Positions 6,841-13,389 of a DNA stretch of 14,234 nt are shown here, one piece after another. The translations under genes and the position numbers were made by a program. A model generated the notes under the pieces. The model had not been told where the DNA came from and searched no databases. It was given only the letters and a program-made list of their open reading frames with translations. Source of the stretch: Archaeoglobus sp. (GTDB lineage Archaea; Halobacteriota; Archaeoglobi; Archaeoglobales; Archaeoglobaceae); assembly GCA_003978865.1 (NCBI GenBank), contig QNXS01000041.1, positions 1-14,234 of the forward strand, written 5' to 3'. Numbering within the stretch: position 1 is the first letter of the stretch; every line of letters starts with the position of its first letter.

Positions 6841-6855
6841 CGAAAAAGTTTTTCG
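6841..6855. promoter_or_regulatory. 15-bp palindrome in the divergent ribC/kinase gap
   Basis: CGAAAAA (6841-6847) and TTTTTCG (6849-6855) are exact reverse complements around a single G. The element lies between the GTG of ribC (6819) and the GTG of the kinase gene (6871), a gap of 51 bases that must hold both promoters. It would be well placed as a dimeric repressor site. The AATTAATTTT just to its right (6856-6865) is TATA-like for ribC. Confidence 0.45.
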
Positions 6856-6870
6856 AATTAATTTTGAAAA

Positions 6871-7476
6871 GTGTGTGTGGACAAAAAAGGAAGAGCGTTT
6901 AGAAGAGTATTCAGAGGAAGACATTCAGTTGTTTACGTTTCAGGAGATAAAGCAATTAAAATTTTTAAGGAAGAATTGAGTTATAATTTCTGGAAGGAGG
7001 TGGCTTTTCTCTCGTATTTACAGCCACTGAATTTTGTTCCAAAAATATATTCTATATGTCCAGACAATCTATCAATAACGATGAAGTACATAGATGGTGA
7101 AAACCTCGGCAAACTCATTGAAAAAAGGAATGTAGATACTGAAATGCTGATAAAGTGTTTGGATATATGCAGAACGCTTGATAGATTAATGATACAGAAG
7201 GAGGAGATGAACATGCCCGAAAAACACATAATTTTCAAGAAATCCAAACCCTACTTCATAGACTTTGAAAGAGGGACAATAACACCGAAACCCGCAAATG
7301 TAAGTCAGTTTACTGCATACATCATGAGAAAACTTAAAATTAATTTTAAGGAGATTGAAGATTTGGCTAAGAATTATAAAAGCAAATTTGATGATGAAAG
7401 TTATGAAAAATTAAAATTGAATTTAACCCGGATTATAGAAGACTGGACAAAAAAGAGCAAAAAACAAAGAAGATAA
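6871..7476 (+). CDS. Divergent archaeal protein-kinase-like protein (COG2112-like)
   Basis: A 201-residue small kinase-fold protein. A degenerate nucleotide loop FRGRHSVVYV (14-23) leads to AIKIFK, whose Lys30 matches the ATP-binding Lys. Glu43 fits the C-helix Glu. MKYIDGENLGKLI (71-83) fits the hinge. FIDFE (129-133) supplies the metal-binding Asp131. The catalytic loop is unusual: where archaeal COG2112 kinases usually have an HG or HRD-like motif there is QKEEMNMPEKH (109-119), keeping Lys118 but lacking the His/Asp. It may be a low-activity kinase or a pseudokinase. The start is GTG 6871; a second GTG at 6877 is possible, and neither has a clear ribosome-binding site. The 3' end overlaps cbiB by 44 bp. 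Substrate unknown. Confidence 0.72.
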   Translation: MCVDKKGRAFRRVFRGRHSVVYVSGDKAIKIFKEELSYNFWKEVAFLSYLQPLNFVPKIYSICPDNLSITMKYIDGENLGKLIEKRNVDTEMLIKCLDICRTLDRLMIQKEEMNMPEKHIIFKKSKPYFIDFERGTITPKPANVSQFTAYIMRKLKINFKEIEDLAKNYKSKFDDESYEKLKLNLTRIIEDWTKKSKKQRR

Positions 7477-8338
7477 TAGCAATCGCTGTAACTTCCTTGA
7501 ACATTTTGATCGCTCTAATAACGTCACCTTTTTCTGGAACTTTTCCTTCGGGATTTATGATGTAGTAACCGGGTTTTTCTAATCTTAAATTTAGAGCGTA
7601 AGCCATAGCAAACATCGAGCAGGCATTGATCTTACCGTCAATTCCCTCAAAAATAGATTTGATGGTTGCCCTGAATCTACCGTACCTGATTGCTGGTATA
7701 GACATAATTATAACAGAGAGTCTTGCCGGAATGATGTTTAAAAAATCATCGAGCCTTGCAGCAAACTTTCCGAACCAGTAATATCTTTTATTTCTGTAGC
7801 CAATCATTGCGTCGCATGTGTTCGTCGCCCTGTATACCATAGCCCCTTTCAGGCTGAAAAAGGAATAGTACAGAATAGGTGCAACTACAGAATCAACAAA
7901 ATTTTCAGCAAGGGATTCTATTACTGCGGAGCATCTGAGGTTGTAATCAAGTTCTTCAGCATTTCTGCTGACGAGCATTTGGACGTTTGAAGCGTCGAAA
8001 TCGGATTCTACTGCTGAATTTACGTGATCAATCATAGATTTTATGGAAAAAGTACTTTTTAGTAAATAAATAAACAGTAAAAGTGATATTATTTTAAGAT
8101 AAATTTTTACATGTAAACTATATAAGGCATAGGGAATCTGAGATAAAAGAAGGGAGAACAGTAAAACCATAACTGTAGAGAAAATACCGGAAAAAAAGCT
8201 AAAAAAGTTCTGGGTATTTAATCTATCGAAAACTGAAATGATTTTCCCAAACCAGACTACAGGATGTATGTATGAGGGAGGTTCTCCAAAAATAACATCA
8301 ATAAGCACAGCTATTAGCAGGATTGTTGGAGCCTTCAC
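7433..8338 (-). CDS. cbiB: Adenosylcobinamide-phosphate synthase CbiB
   Basis: A 301-residue integral membrane enzyme that attaches an aminopropanol (phosphate) arm to adenosylcobyric acid, giving adenosylcobinamide (phosphate) late in cobalamin synthesis. Family motifs are clear: DVIFGEPPSYIHPVVWFG (14-31), ESLAENFVDSVVAP (141-154), YRATNTCDAMIGY (169-181) and RLDDFLNIIPAR (195-206). Hydrophobic segments lie near 4-17, 50-72, 78-94, 149-163, 206-216 and 284-300. The start is GTG 8336-8338, and length is normal. There is no close upstream cobalamin gene, and the upstream gap is shared with radA. The 3' end overlaps the kinase gene tail-to-tail. Confidence 0.93.
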   Translation of the reverse strand: MKAPTILLIAVLIDVIFGEPPSYIHPVVWFGKIISVFDRLNTQNFFSFFSGIFSTVMVLLFSLLLSQIPYALYSLHVKIYLKIISLLLFIYLLKSTFSIKSMIDHVNSAVESDFDASNVQMLVSRNAEELDYNLRCSAVIESLAENFVDSVVAPILYYSFFSLKGAMVYRATNTCDAMIGYRNKRYYWFGKFAARLDDFLNIIPARLSVIIMSIPAIRYGRFRATIKSIFEGIDGKINACSMFAMAYALNLRLEKPGYYIINPEGKVPEKGDVIRAIKMFKEVTAIAIIFFVFCSFLSSLL

Positions 8339-8404
8339 ACTTAGAGAAACTCCAAAAAGTACTTTAAGTCATTTGTTAAGCAAATCACACATTCAGGTGG
8401 TATG
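8339..8404. promoter_or_regulatory. Divergent cbiB/radA promoter region with palindromes
   Basis: This 66-base gap holds both promoters. The perfect palindrome AAAGTACTTT (8356-8365) merges with CTTTAAGT, a TATA-like stretch usable in both directions. It would put cbiB transcription at or near its GTG and radA transcription near 8392. A 15-bp imperfect palindrome, ATTTG-TTAAG-CAAAT (8371-8385), lies between this box and the radA ribosome-binding site AGGTG (8395-8399). The palindromes could be operators; this is inference from position and symmetry only. Confidence 0.4.
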
Positions 8405-9415
8405 ATGGCAGAAAATTTAGTTGAAAGAGAAAAAAAGAAGAGTGAACTTAAACATGTTGATCTTGAAGATATTCCAAATGTAGGTCCGGCTATAGCGGAG
8501 AAACTTAGAGAGGCGGGGTACACCACTGTAGAGGCTGTTGCAGTTGCATCCCCGTCAGAACTTGCATCAGTAGAAGGTTTATCGATTAGTGAATCCACTG
8601 CTGCAAAAATCATAATTGCTGCCAGAAAACTTGCATCTGTAGGAGGATTCGAAAGCGGAGACAGAGTTTTGGAAAGAAGAAAAAATATCGGGAAGATTAC
8701 TACTGGAAGCGTAGCTTTTGATGAGCTTCTTGGTGGTGGTGTTGAAACTCAAGCAATAACAGAGTTTTTTGGAGAGTTTGGAAGCGGTAAGACTCAGGTT
8801 TGTCATCAGCTTGCTGTGAACGTTCAGTTACCAAAGGATCGTGGCGGTCTTGAGGGAGTTGTTGTAGTTATAGATACTGAAAACACATTCAGACCTGAGA
8901 GAATAATGCAGATGGCAGAAGGTAAAGGTCTTGACCCACAAGAAGTCTTAAAAAACATTTACGTTGCTCAGGCGTATAACTCCAACCATCAGATGCTCCT
9001 TGTTGACAGTGCCAAGGAACTGGCAAACAAGCTTAAGAAAGAGGGTAAGGAAGTAAGACTATTGATAGTTGATTCTCTTATGGCTCACTTCAGAGCTGAA
9101 TACGTTGGAAGGGGTACACTTGCTGACAGACAGCAGAAACTCAACAAACATCTTCATGATCTGTTAAGGTTCGGTGAGCTATTCAATGCAGCTGTGGTTG
9201 TTACAAATCAAGTTCAGTCAAGACCGGATGTGTTTTATGGAGATCCAACAAGACCTGTCGGTGGGCATATAGTCGCACATACAGCAACTTTTAGAGTATA
9301 TCTAAAAAAGAGCAAGGGAGAACTGAGAGTTGCAAGACTTATAGACTCACCGCATCTACCAGAAGGAGAGGCGCTGTTTAGAATAACCGAAACGGGAATA
9401 GCAGATAAAAAGTAA
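8405..9415 (+). CDS. radA: DNA repair and recombination protein RadA
   Basis: A 336-residue archaeal RecA/Rad51-family recombinase that forms filaments on single-stranded DNA and drives ATP-dependent strand exchange. An N-terminal helix-hairpin-helix domain (about 17-75, with IPNVGPAIAEKL) is followed by a polymerisation linker and the ATPase core. Walker A is GEFGSGKT (123-130) and Walker B is LLIVDS (219-224). The DNA-binding loop region TNQVQSRPDVFYG runs from 267 to 279. Length is that of an intein-free RadA. Two ATGs are adjacent (8402, 8405); I take the second because AGGTG is then 5 bases away. The gene ends one base before the stop of the convergent TFE gene, so no separate terminator fits between them. 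Confidence 0.97.
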   Translation: MAENLVEREKKKSELKHVDLEDIPNVGPAIAEKLREAGYTTVEAVAVASPSELASVEGLSISESTAAKIIIAARKLASVGGFESGDRVLERRKNIGKITTGSVAFDELLGGGVETQAITEFFGEFGSGKTQVCHQLAVNVQLPKDRGGLEGVVVVIDTENTFRPERIMQMAEGKGLDPQEVLKNIYVAQAYNSNHQMLLVDSAKELANKLKKEGKEVRLLIVDSLMAHFRAEYVGRGTLADRQQKLNKHLHDLLRFGELFNAAVVVTNQVQSRPDVFYGDPTRPVGGHIVAHTATFRVYLKKSKGELRVARLIDSPHLPEGEALFRITETGIADKK

Positions 9416-9416
9416 T

Positions 9417-9950
9417 TTATGCAACTTTCTTTGTTTTTCCTTTTGTTCTATCTATACTAAGTATAAGCTCGTCTATCCTTTTTATTTCTTCTCTTAACTT
9501 TTCCAGAACAGAGCTTGTGTCAAAGTATTCAAGGGGGGCTCCACACCTCGGACACGTAAAACCGAGATCCATAGCTTCTTCGTAGTTCACCTTTATACAT
9601 CCGTTCACACAAAGGTAGTATATGTTGGATTCCTCAGTTTTAAGTTTTTCCTGAAGTTTTTTCTTGGTTTTCAATAACTCTTTCTTTAAAATTTCGTCTT
9701 CTCTGTCATAACGTATCTGCCAGTAGTACTCCATCCACCCGGTTTCGTCGTCCCTCCTCCTTCTGTAGTCTGCAAGTCCAACTTCGTAGAGATAAAAAAG
9801 AGCTCTTCTTACGTCGTTTATCTCTGTTCCGAGCTCTACTGAAAGCTCTTCATCGGTAAACTCCCTTTTTGGATGCAGTGTATATATTATTAGCCCGACT
9901 TCACCGGCAACTCTCTCTATTAGCTCTCTGATTAAGTCCTCTCGATCCAT
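9417..9950 (-). CDS. tfe: Transcription initiation factor E, alpha subunit (TFE)
   Basis: A 177-residue archaeal TFE, the homologue of the TFIIE-alpha N-terminal half. It stabilises the open complex with RNA polymerase, TBP and TFB. The winged-helix domain covers about 3-85, including the wing region ADYRRRRDDETGWMEYYW (60-77). A charged coiled coil (about 84-108) leads to a zinc ribbon with Cys114, Cys118, Cys133 and Cys136, and a second helical, Lys/Glu-rich tail. I chose ATG 9948-9950, since it starts just before the first helix. The upstream GTG at 9960-9962 reads better as part of a GTGA ribosome-binding site. Expected to be constitutively expressed; its gene is not in an operon here. 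Confidence 0.95.
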   Translation of the reverse strand: MDREDLIRELIERVAGEVGLIIYTLHPKREFTDEELSVELGTEINDVRRALFYLYEVGLADYRRRRDDETGWMEYYWQIRYDREDEILKKELLKTKKKLQEKLKTEESNIYYLCVNGCIKVNYEEAMDLGFTCPRCGAPLEYFDTSSVLEKLREEIKRIDELILSIDRTKGKTKKVA

Positions 9951-10072
9951 GCTTGTGTTCACAGGCTTAGTATTTCTGCAACAAAGTATTTAACGTTTTT
10001 TAAAACTGGAGCATATCCACCTGAATTGCAGGTTACATTTAAAAGCTCACAGAAATAGAGCAGGAGGAGAAC
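9951..10072. promoter_or_regulatory. Divergent promoter region of the TFE and feoB genes
   Basis: TTTTTTAAAA (9996-10005) is a nearly symmetric TATA-like element that could serve both directions. Secondary candidates are TTAAATACT on the minus strand near 9985-9993 and ATTTAAAAG (10037-10045) on the plus strand. GGAGGAG (10063-10069) is a strong ribosome-binding site for feoB. I see no clear palindromic iron-regulator site, which is notable for a ferrous iron importer. Confidence 0.4.
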
Positions 10073-11779
10073 ATGCAGAAGTTGAGAGTTGCCATGGTTG
10101 GAAATCCAAACGTTGGAAAAACGGCTATACTCAACGCTCTGACAAAGGGAAACTTTCAGGTTGGAAACTTTCCGGGAACGACAGTAGAAAAAAAAGAAGG
10201 AAAAGCAACAATAAATGGCGTTTTTGTGGAATTTATAGATTTACCGGGAATATATAGTTTAAAAGCTTACAGTGTGGATGAAGAAGTATCCAAGAAATTT
10301 CTATTTGAAGGCGATTATGACCTCATTTTGAATGTTATTGATGCGTCAAATCTTGAAAGAAACTTGTATCTTACCCTGCAACTTTGTTCTACAGGTTCTC
10401 CAATGGTAATAGCACTGAACATGATTGATGAAGCTAAAAAAAGAGGAATCGAAGTTAACTCAAAAAAACTGTCAGAAATTCTGGGAGTACCGGTCATTGA
10501 GACAGTTGCAGTTAAAGGAGAGGGTATGGGAAAACTAAAAAATGCAATTTTCAATCCAAAAGTATGCAAGACATCCGCAAAAACGAGAGATGAGGCAATA
10601 AAACTTGCGGAAGATATATCAAAAAAAGTTTTAATTAAGAAGTACAGATTTGTCTACCTCGATGAGCTCGATGAAGTGTTTACAGATCCGGTTGTGGGCA
10701 TGCTTATATTTATTTCAGCCATGTGGATGCTGTTTAAATTTACATATCAGGTTGCTTCACCTCTCGTAAGAATAATCGAGATTGGAATAGATCTTGCAGT
10801 TAAAACGGTGGGTAGTGAAAATGTATTTTACTCCTTGCTAAGTGGAGGAATCATTAAAGGTGTTGGAAGTGTTTTAGTTTTCGTACCGAACATTGCATTC
10901 CTGTTCATGGGATTGGCTTTCATGGAGCTGAGTGGTTACATGGCGAGAGCTGTCTTTCTAATGGATGGAATAATGAACAGACTGAAGCTAAACGGGAGAG
11001 CAGCAATACCGCTTATAATGGGTTTTGGCTGCAATGTTCCGGCAGTCCTCACCACAAGAGGGATAGAAGATAGAAATGTCAGATTAGCCACAGTTCTAAG
11101 CATACCTTTCATATCGTGCAGTGCAAGACTTCCAGTTTACGTTCTGATAGCGGGATTGTTTTTTCCTAAGAATGGTGGAGAAGTGATAATGGTAATTTAT
11201 TTACTCAGCGTTGTGTTCTCTCTTATAACTGCTTATTTACTCAGATCTTTAATTTTTAAGGGAGACTCTGACTTTGTCATGGAGTTACCACCTTACAGAT
11301 TTCCAAACTTCAGAGATGTAGTTCTTACAACTTGGAACGGTCTGAAACATTTTCTTGAGAAAGCTGGAACAATAATACTTCTGATGTCTGTAGTTCTTTG
11401 GATTATAACAAACTACCCGAATAGAGCAGATAGTTACGCTTTTTTTATAGGAAACGCAATAAAACCACTTTTTTCCCCTATGGGGTGGGGAGGTGAAGTA
11501 TCTGTTGCCCTGCTCACGGGACTAATAGCAAAGGAAGTGATAGTTGAAACTATCAGTGTCACCACTCAAAATCTTCACGCTCTGCTAAACCCAGCACAGG
11601 CTTTTGCTCTAATGGTTTTTATACTACTCTACATGCCGTGTACAGCTACAATGGCAGTAATAAAGAGTGAAACCAATAGCTGGAGATGGGTTGTATTTTC
11701 AGCTGTGTATAGTTTTTCAATTGCCTACATAACAGCTTTAGCAGCAATGCACTTAATATATCTACTTGGCTTAAGCTAA
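10073..11779 (+). CDS. feoB: Ferrous iron transporter FeoB (compact form)
   Basis: A 568-residue polytopic membrane protein that imports Fe(II), with an N-terminal cytoplasmic G-protein domain. GTPase motifs: G1 GNPNVGKT (10-17), G2 region PGTTVE (34-39), G3 DLPG (56-59) and G4 NMID (116-119). The membrane part has the two FeoB gate motifs GFGCNVPA (317-324) and SCSARLPVY (348-356), and MPCTAT (521-526) near the end, with about eight to nine hydrophobic helices. Bacterial FeoBs are often 700 residues or more. The shortness here comes from a reduced helical spacer after the G domain and a short C-terminus, and all key motifs are present. No feoA gene is adjacent, and a small membrane protein follows instead. 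Its final codons plus stop lie in a 12-bp tandem repeat. Confidence 0.95.
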   Translation: MQKLRVAMVGNPNVGKTAILNALTKGNFQVGNFPGTTVEKKEGKATINGVFVEFIDLPGIYSLKAYSVDEEVSKKFLFEGDYDLILNVIDASNLERNLYLTLQLCSTGSPMVIALNMIDEAKKRGIEVNSKKLSEILGVPVIETVAVKGEGMGKLKNAIFNPKVCKTSAKTRDEAIKLAEDISKKVLIKKYRFVYLDELDEVFTDPVVGMLIFISAMWMLFKFTYQVASPLVRIIEIGIDLAVKTVGSENVFYSLLSGGIIKGVGSVLVFVPNIAFLFMGLAFMELSGYMARAVFLMDGIMNRLKLNGRAAIPLIMGFGCNVPAVLTTRGIEDRNVRLATVLSIPFISCSARLPVYVLIAGLFFPKNGGEVIMVIYLLSVVFSLITAYLLRSLIFKGDSDFVMELPPYRFPNFRDVVLTTWNGLKHFLEKAGTIILLMSVVLWIITNYPNRADSYAFFIGNAIKPLFSPMGWGGEVSVALLTGLIAKEVIVETISVTTQNLHALLNPAQAFALMVFILLYMPCTATMAVIKSETNSWRWVVFSAVYSFSIAYITALAAMHLIYLLGLS

Positions 11780-11791
11780 GGCTTAAGCTAA
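11768..11791. repeat. Perfect 12-bp tandem repeat duplicating the feoB end and stop
   Basis: GGCTTAAGCTAA occurs at 11768-11779 and again at 11780-11791. The first copy encodes the last residues Gly-Leu-Ser and the TAA stop of feoB. The second repeats this in frame, giving a back-up stop. Each copy holds the palindrome GCTTAAGC. Confidence 0.9.
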
Positions 11792-11812
11792 AATTAAAAA
11801 GAAGGTGTTGAA

Positions 11813-12169
11813 ATGGACAGGAAATTAAAATTTAAAGTTGTATGCATGGTATTTTCGGCAGTATTCTTCATTGTTGCAATCACAGATTTAAGTAACTCGA
11901 TTCCGGATTCTTTTGTTCTTTTTACAGTATCTCTATGTTTTTTCTTTGCCATCAAAAAGGGAGAAATTTATGCTATTGCGGCTTCGATTATCAGTTTGGT
12001 GTTTGCTCTACTTTCCTTGATGTCAGTTTTATCCTCAATCCTGCTGCTGATTCTAAGTCATCAAAAATTGCATTCCACTGAGCTAATTAAAATATTCAAA
12101 GGACAGATCGGGGTGATAGGATTTATCTCAGCACCGTTCTTAGCTAAGCTTAAAAGTATGCGACACTAA
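11813..12169 (+). CDS. Small hydrophobic membrane protein following feoB, unknown function
   Basis: A 118-residue protein I do not recognise. A short basic start (MDRKLKFK) is followed by hydrophobic segments at roughly 9-24, 32-47 and 52-82 (long enough for two passes), and a weaker one near 97-110. This suggests three to five membrane helices with a positive N-terminus inside. There are no clusters of His, Cys or Glu that would suggest metal binding. It starts 33 bases after the feoB stop behind AGGTG at suitable spacing, so it is very likely co-transcribed with feoB. A helper or accessory role in iron import is inference from position only. The A- and T-rich composition is like its neighbours. 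Confidence 0.68.
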   Translation: MDRKLKFKVVCMVFSAVFFIVAITDLSNSIPDSFVLFTVSLCFFFAIKKGEIYAIAASIISLVFALLSLMSVLSSILLLILSHQKLHSTELIKIFKGQIGVIGFISAPFLAKLKSMRH

Positions 12170-12170
12170 A

Positions 12171-12221
12171 GTTAAAGTTAACGTTAGTTAACGTTTTTAT
12201 TCTCTTGGTCATAGGTCTTCC
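12171..12221. promoter_or_regulatory. GTTAACGTT repeats and promoter before the radical SAM gene
   Basis: GTTAACGTT occurs at 12177-12185 and 12187-12195, exactly 10 bp apart, with a one-mismatch copy (GTTAAAGTT) at 12171-12179. GTTTTTATT (12193-12201) follows and could be a TATA-like box for a very short leader. AGGT (12213-12216) is a weak ribosome-binding site for the ATG at 12222. Since GTTAAC is self-complementary, the two copies can also form a 6-bp hairpin before a T run, so the same DNA might terminate the feoB operon. Confidence 0.45.
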
Positions 12222-13385
12222 ATGTTTGACATTAGGGAGAAACCGTTCATAGTCTTCTGGGAGTTGACTAGGGCATGTATGCTTGCCTGCAAGCACTGTA
12301 GAGCTAAAGCTCAGAAGAAGAGGCATCCGAATGAGCTAAGTACGGAGGAAGCTTTTAAGCTTGTGGATATGCTTAAAGAATTTGGCAAGCCGTATCCCCT
12401 TGTAGTTGTCACTGGCGGAGACCCTCTTATGAGAGAAGATCTATTTGAAATTTTGGAACAAATCTCAAGTTCGGGAATTAGAGTTGCTGTTGCCTTCAGC
12501 GGAACCCCACTTGCAACGAGGGAAAAGATAGAAATGTTGAAAGACAGTGGAGTTGCGAGGATAGCTATAAGCATAGATGGCAGTAATGCAGCAGTTCACG
12601 ATACATTCAGAGGAGTTAAGGGTACCTTTGATACGAGTATGGCGATAATAGAAAATGCAAAAGAGATGAAAATCCCCCTACAAATAAACACAACAGTTAC
12701 AGGCTTCAACTTGAGAGATTTGCCAAATATGGTTAAACTTTGCCTTGATAAGGGAGTTACTCTCTGGGATGTTTTCTTTGTTGTTCCTACGGGCAGAGCA
12801 AAAGCTGAATATATGCCGAGCGGTCAGGAATTTGAGGATGTTCTGTGCTGGCTCTACGATGTAAGCAGAACAACAAACCTGAATGTGAAGAGTTCTGCAG
12901 CCTGTCATCTAAGGAGAATAGAGTTTATGAGAGATCGTGGAGTTATGCCCCACACTGGAGAACTCTATCAAGAATTTCTTGAAGAGTTGAAAAAAGTTGC
13001 AGGTGAAAACACAGGAGAAAACAGAATAGTCATGGGATCTCATTACAGAAGTCTCGCGAGAGATGGTATAAAGAGAATGATGGGTATAACTGATGGAAGA
13101 GGCATGTTTTTTGTAAGTCATGTAGGTGAGGTGTATCCAAGTGGATTTTTGCCAATTGTTACTGGAAACATCAGGGAAAAATCTTTAAAGGAGATATATA
13201 TGGAATCACCCATATTTCAAGATCTGAAGGATCCAGAGAAGCTCAAGGGGAAGTGTGGTAGATGTGAATTCAGGTATATCTGCGGTGGTAGCAGAGCAAG
13301 AGCTTATGCTGTGTATGGCGATTACTTAGCTCAGGAACCGAGGTGTATATACTCTCCCGGAAAGTTTAATTTAATAAAAATCTGA
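12222..13385 (+). CDS. Radical SAM/SPASM protein (TIGR04053-like; AhbD/NirJ-related)
   Basis: A 387-residue radical SAM enzyme. The SAM-binding [4Fe-4S] motif is CMLACKHC (Cys19, Cys23, Cys26), with TGGDP (64-68) as the GGE-like SAM-contact motif. A SPASM-type C-terminus has Cys345, Cys348, Cys354 and Cys375 for an auxiliary cluster. DGRGMFFVSHVGEVYPSGF (291-309) and CGGSRARAYAVYGDYLA (354-370) resemble TIGR04053 proteins, which are close to the heme-pathway enzymes AhbC/AhbD and NirJ and to peptide-modifying SPASM enzymes. A tetrapyrrole role is plausible beside iron import but not proven. No small precursor peptide gene is apparent nearby, which weighs against peptide maturation. It is preceded by its own promoter-like region and followed after 4 bases by a membrane protein gene. 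Confidence 0.85.
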   Translation: MFDIREKPFIVFWELTRACMLACKHCRAKAQKKRHPNELSTEEAFKLVDMLKEFGKPYPLVVVTGGDPLMREDLFEILEQISSSGIRVAVAFSGTPLATREKIEMLKDSGVARIAISIDGSNAAVHDTFRGVKGTFDTSMAIIENAKEMKIPLQINTTVTGFNLRDLPNMVKLCLDKGVTLWDVFFVVPTGRAKAEYMPSGQEFEDVLCWLYDVSRTTNLNVKSSAACHLRRIEFMRDRGVMPHTGELYQEFLEELKKVAGENTGENRIVMGSHYRSLARDGIKRMMGITDGRGMFFVSHVGEVYPSGFLPIVTGNIREKSLKEIYMESPIFQDLKDPEKLKGKCGRCEFRYICGGSRARAYAVYGDYLAQEPRCIYSPGKFNLIKI

Positions 13386-13389
13386 AAAC

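Noticed and set aside
6820..6924. In-frame upstream extension of the riboflavin synthase gene (35 extra residues)
   Set aside because: The extension is Ser/Lys-rich and unlike the family, which starts at the GTG-led strand VGIADTTFA. It would also overlap the start of the kinase gene and its promoter.
8405..9415. Possible intein in RadA
   Set aside because: Walker A, Walker B and the DNA-binding loops are contiguous and total length is that of an intein-free protein.
13386..13389. Frameshift fusing the radical SAM and UPF0324 genes
   Set aside because: Each protein has complete, family-typical ends at this junction; the 4-base gap is ordinary operon spacing.
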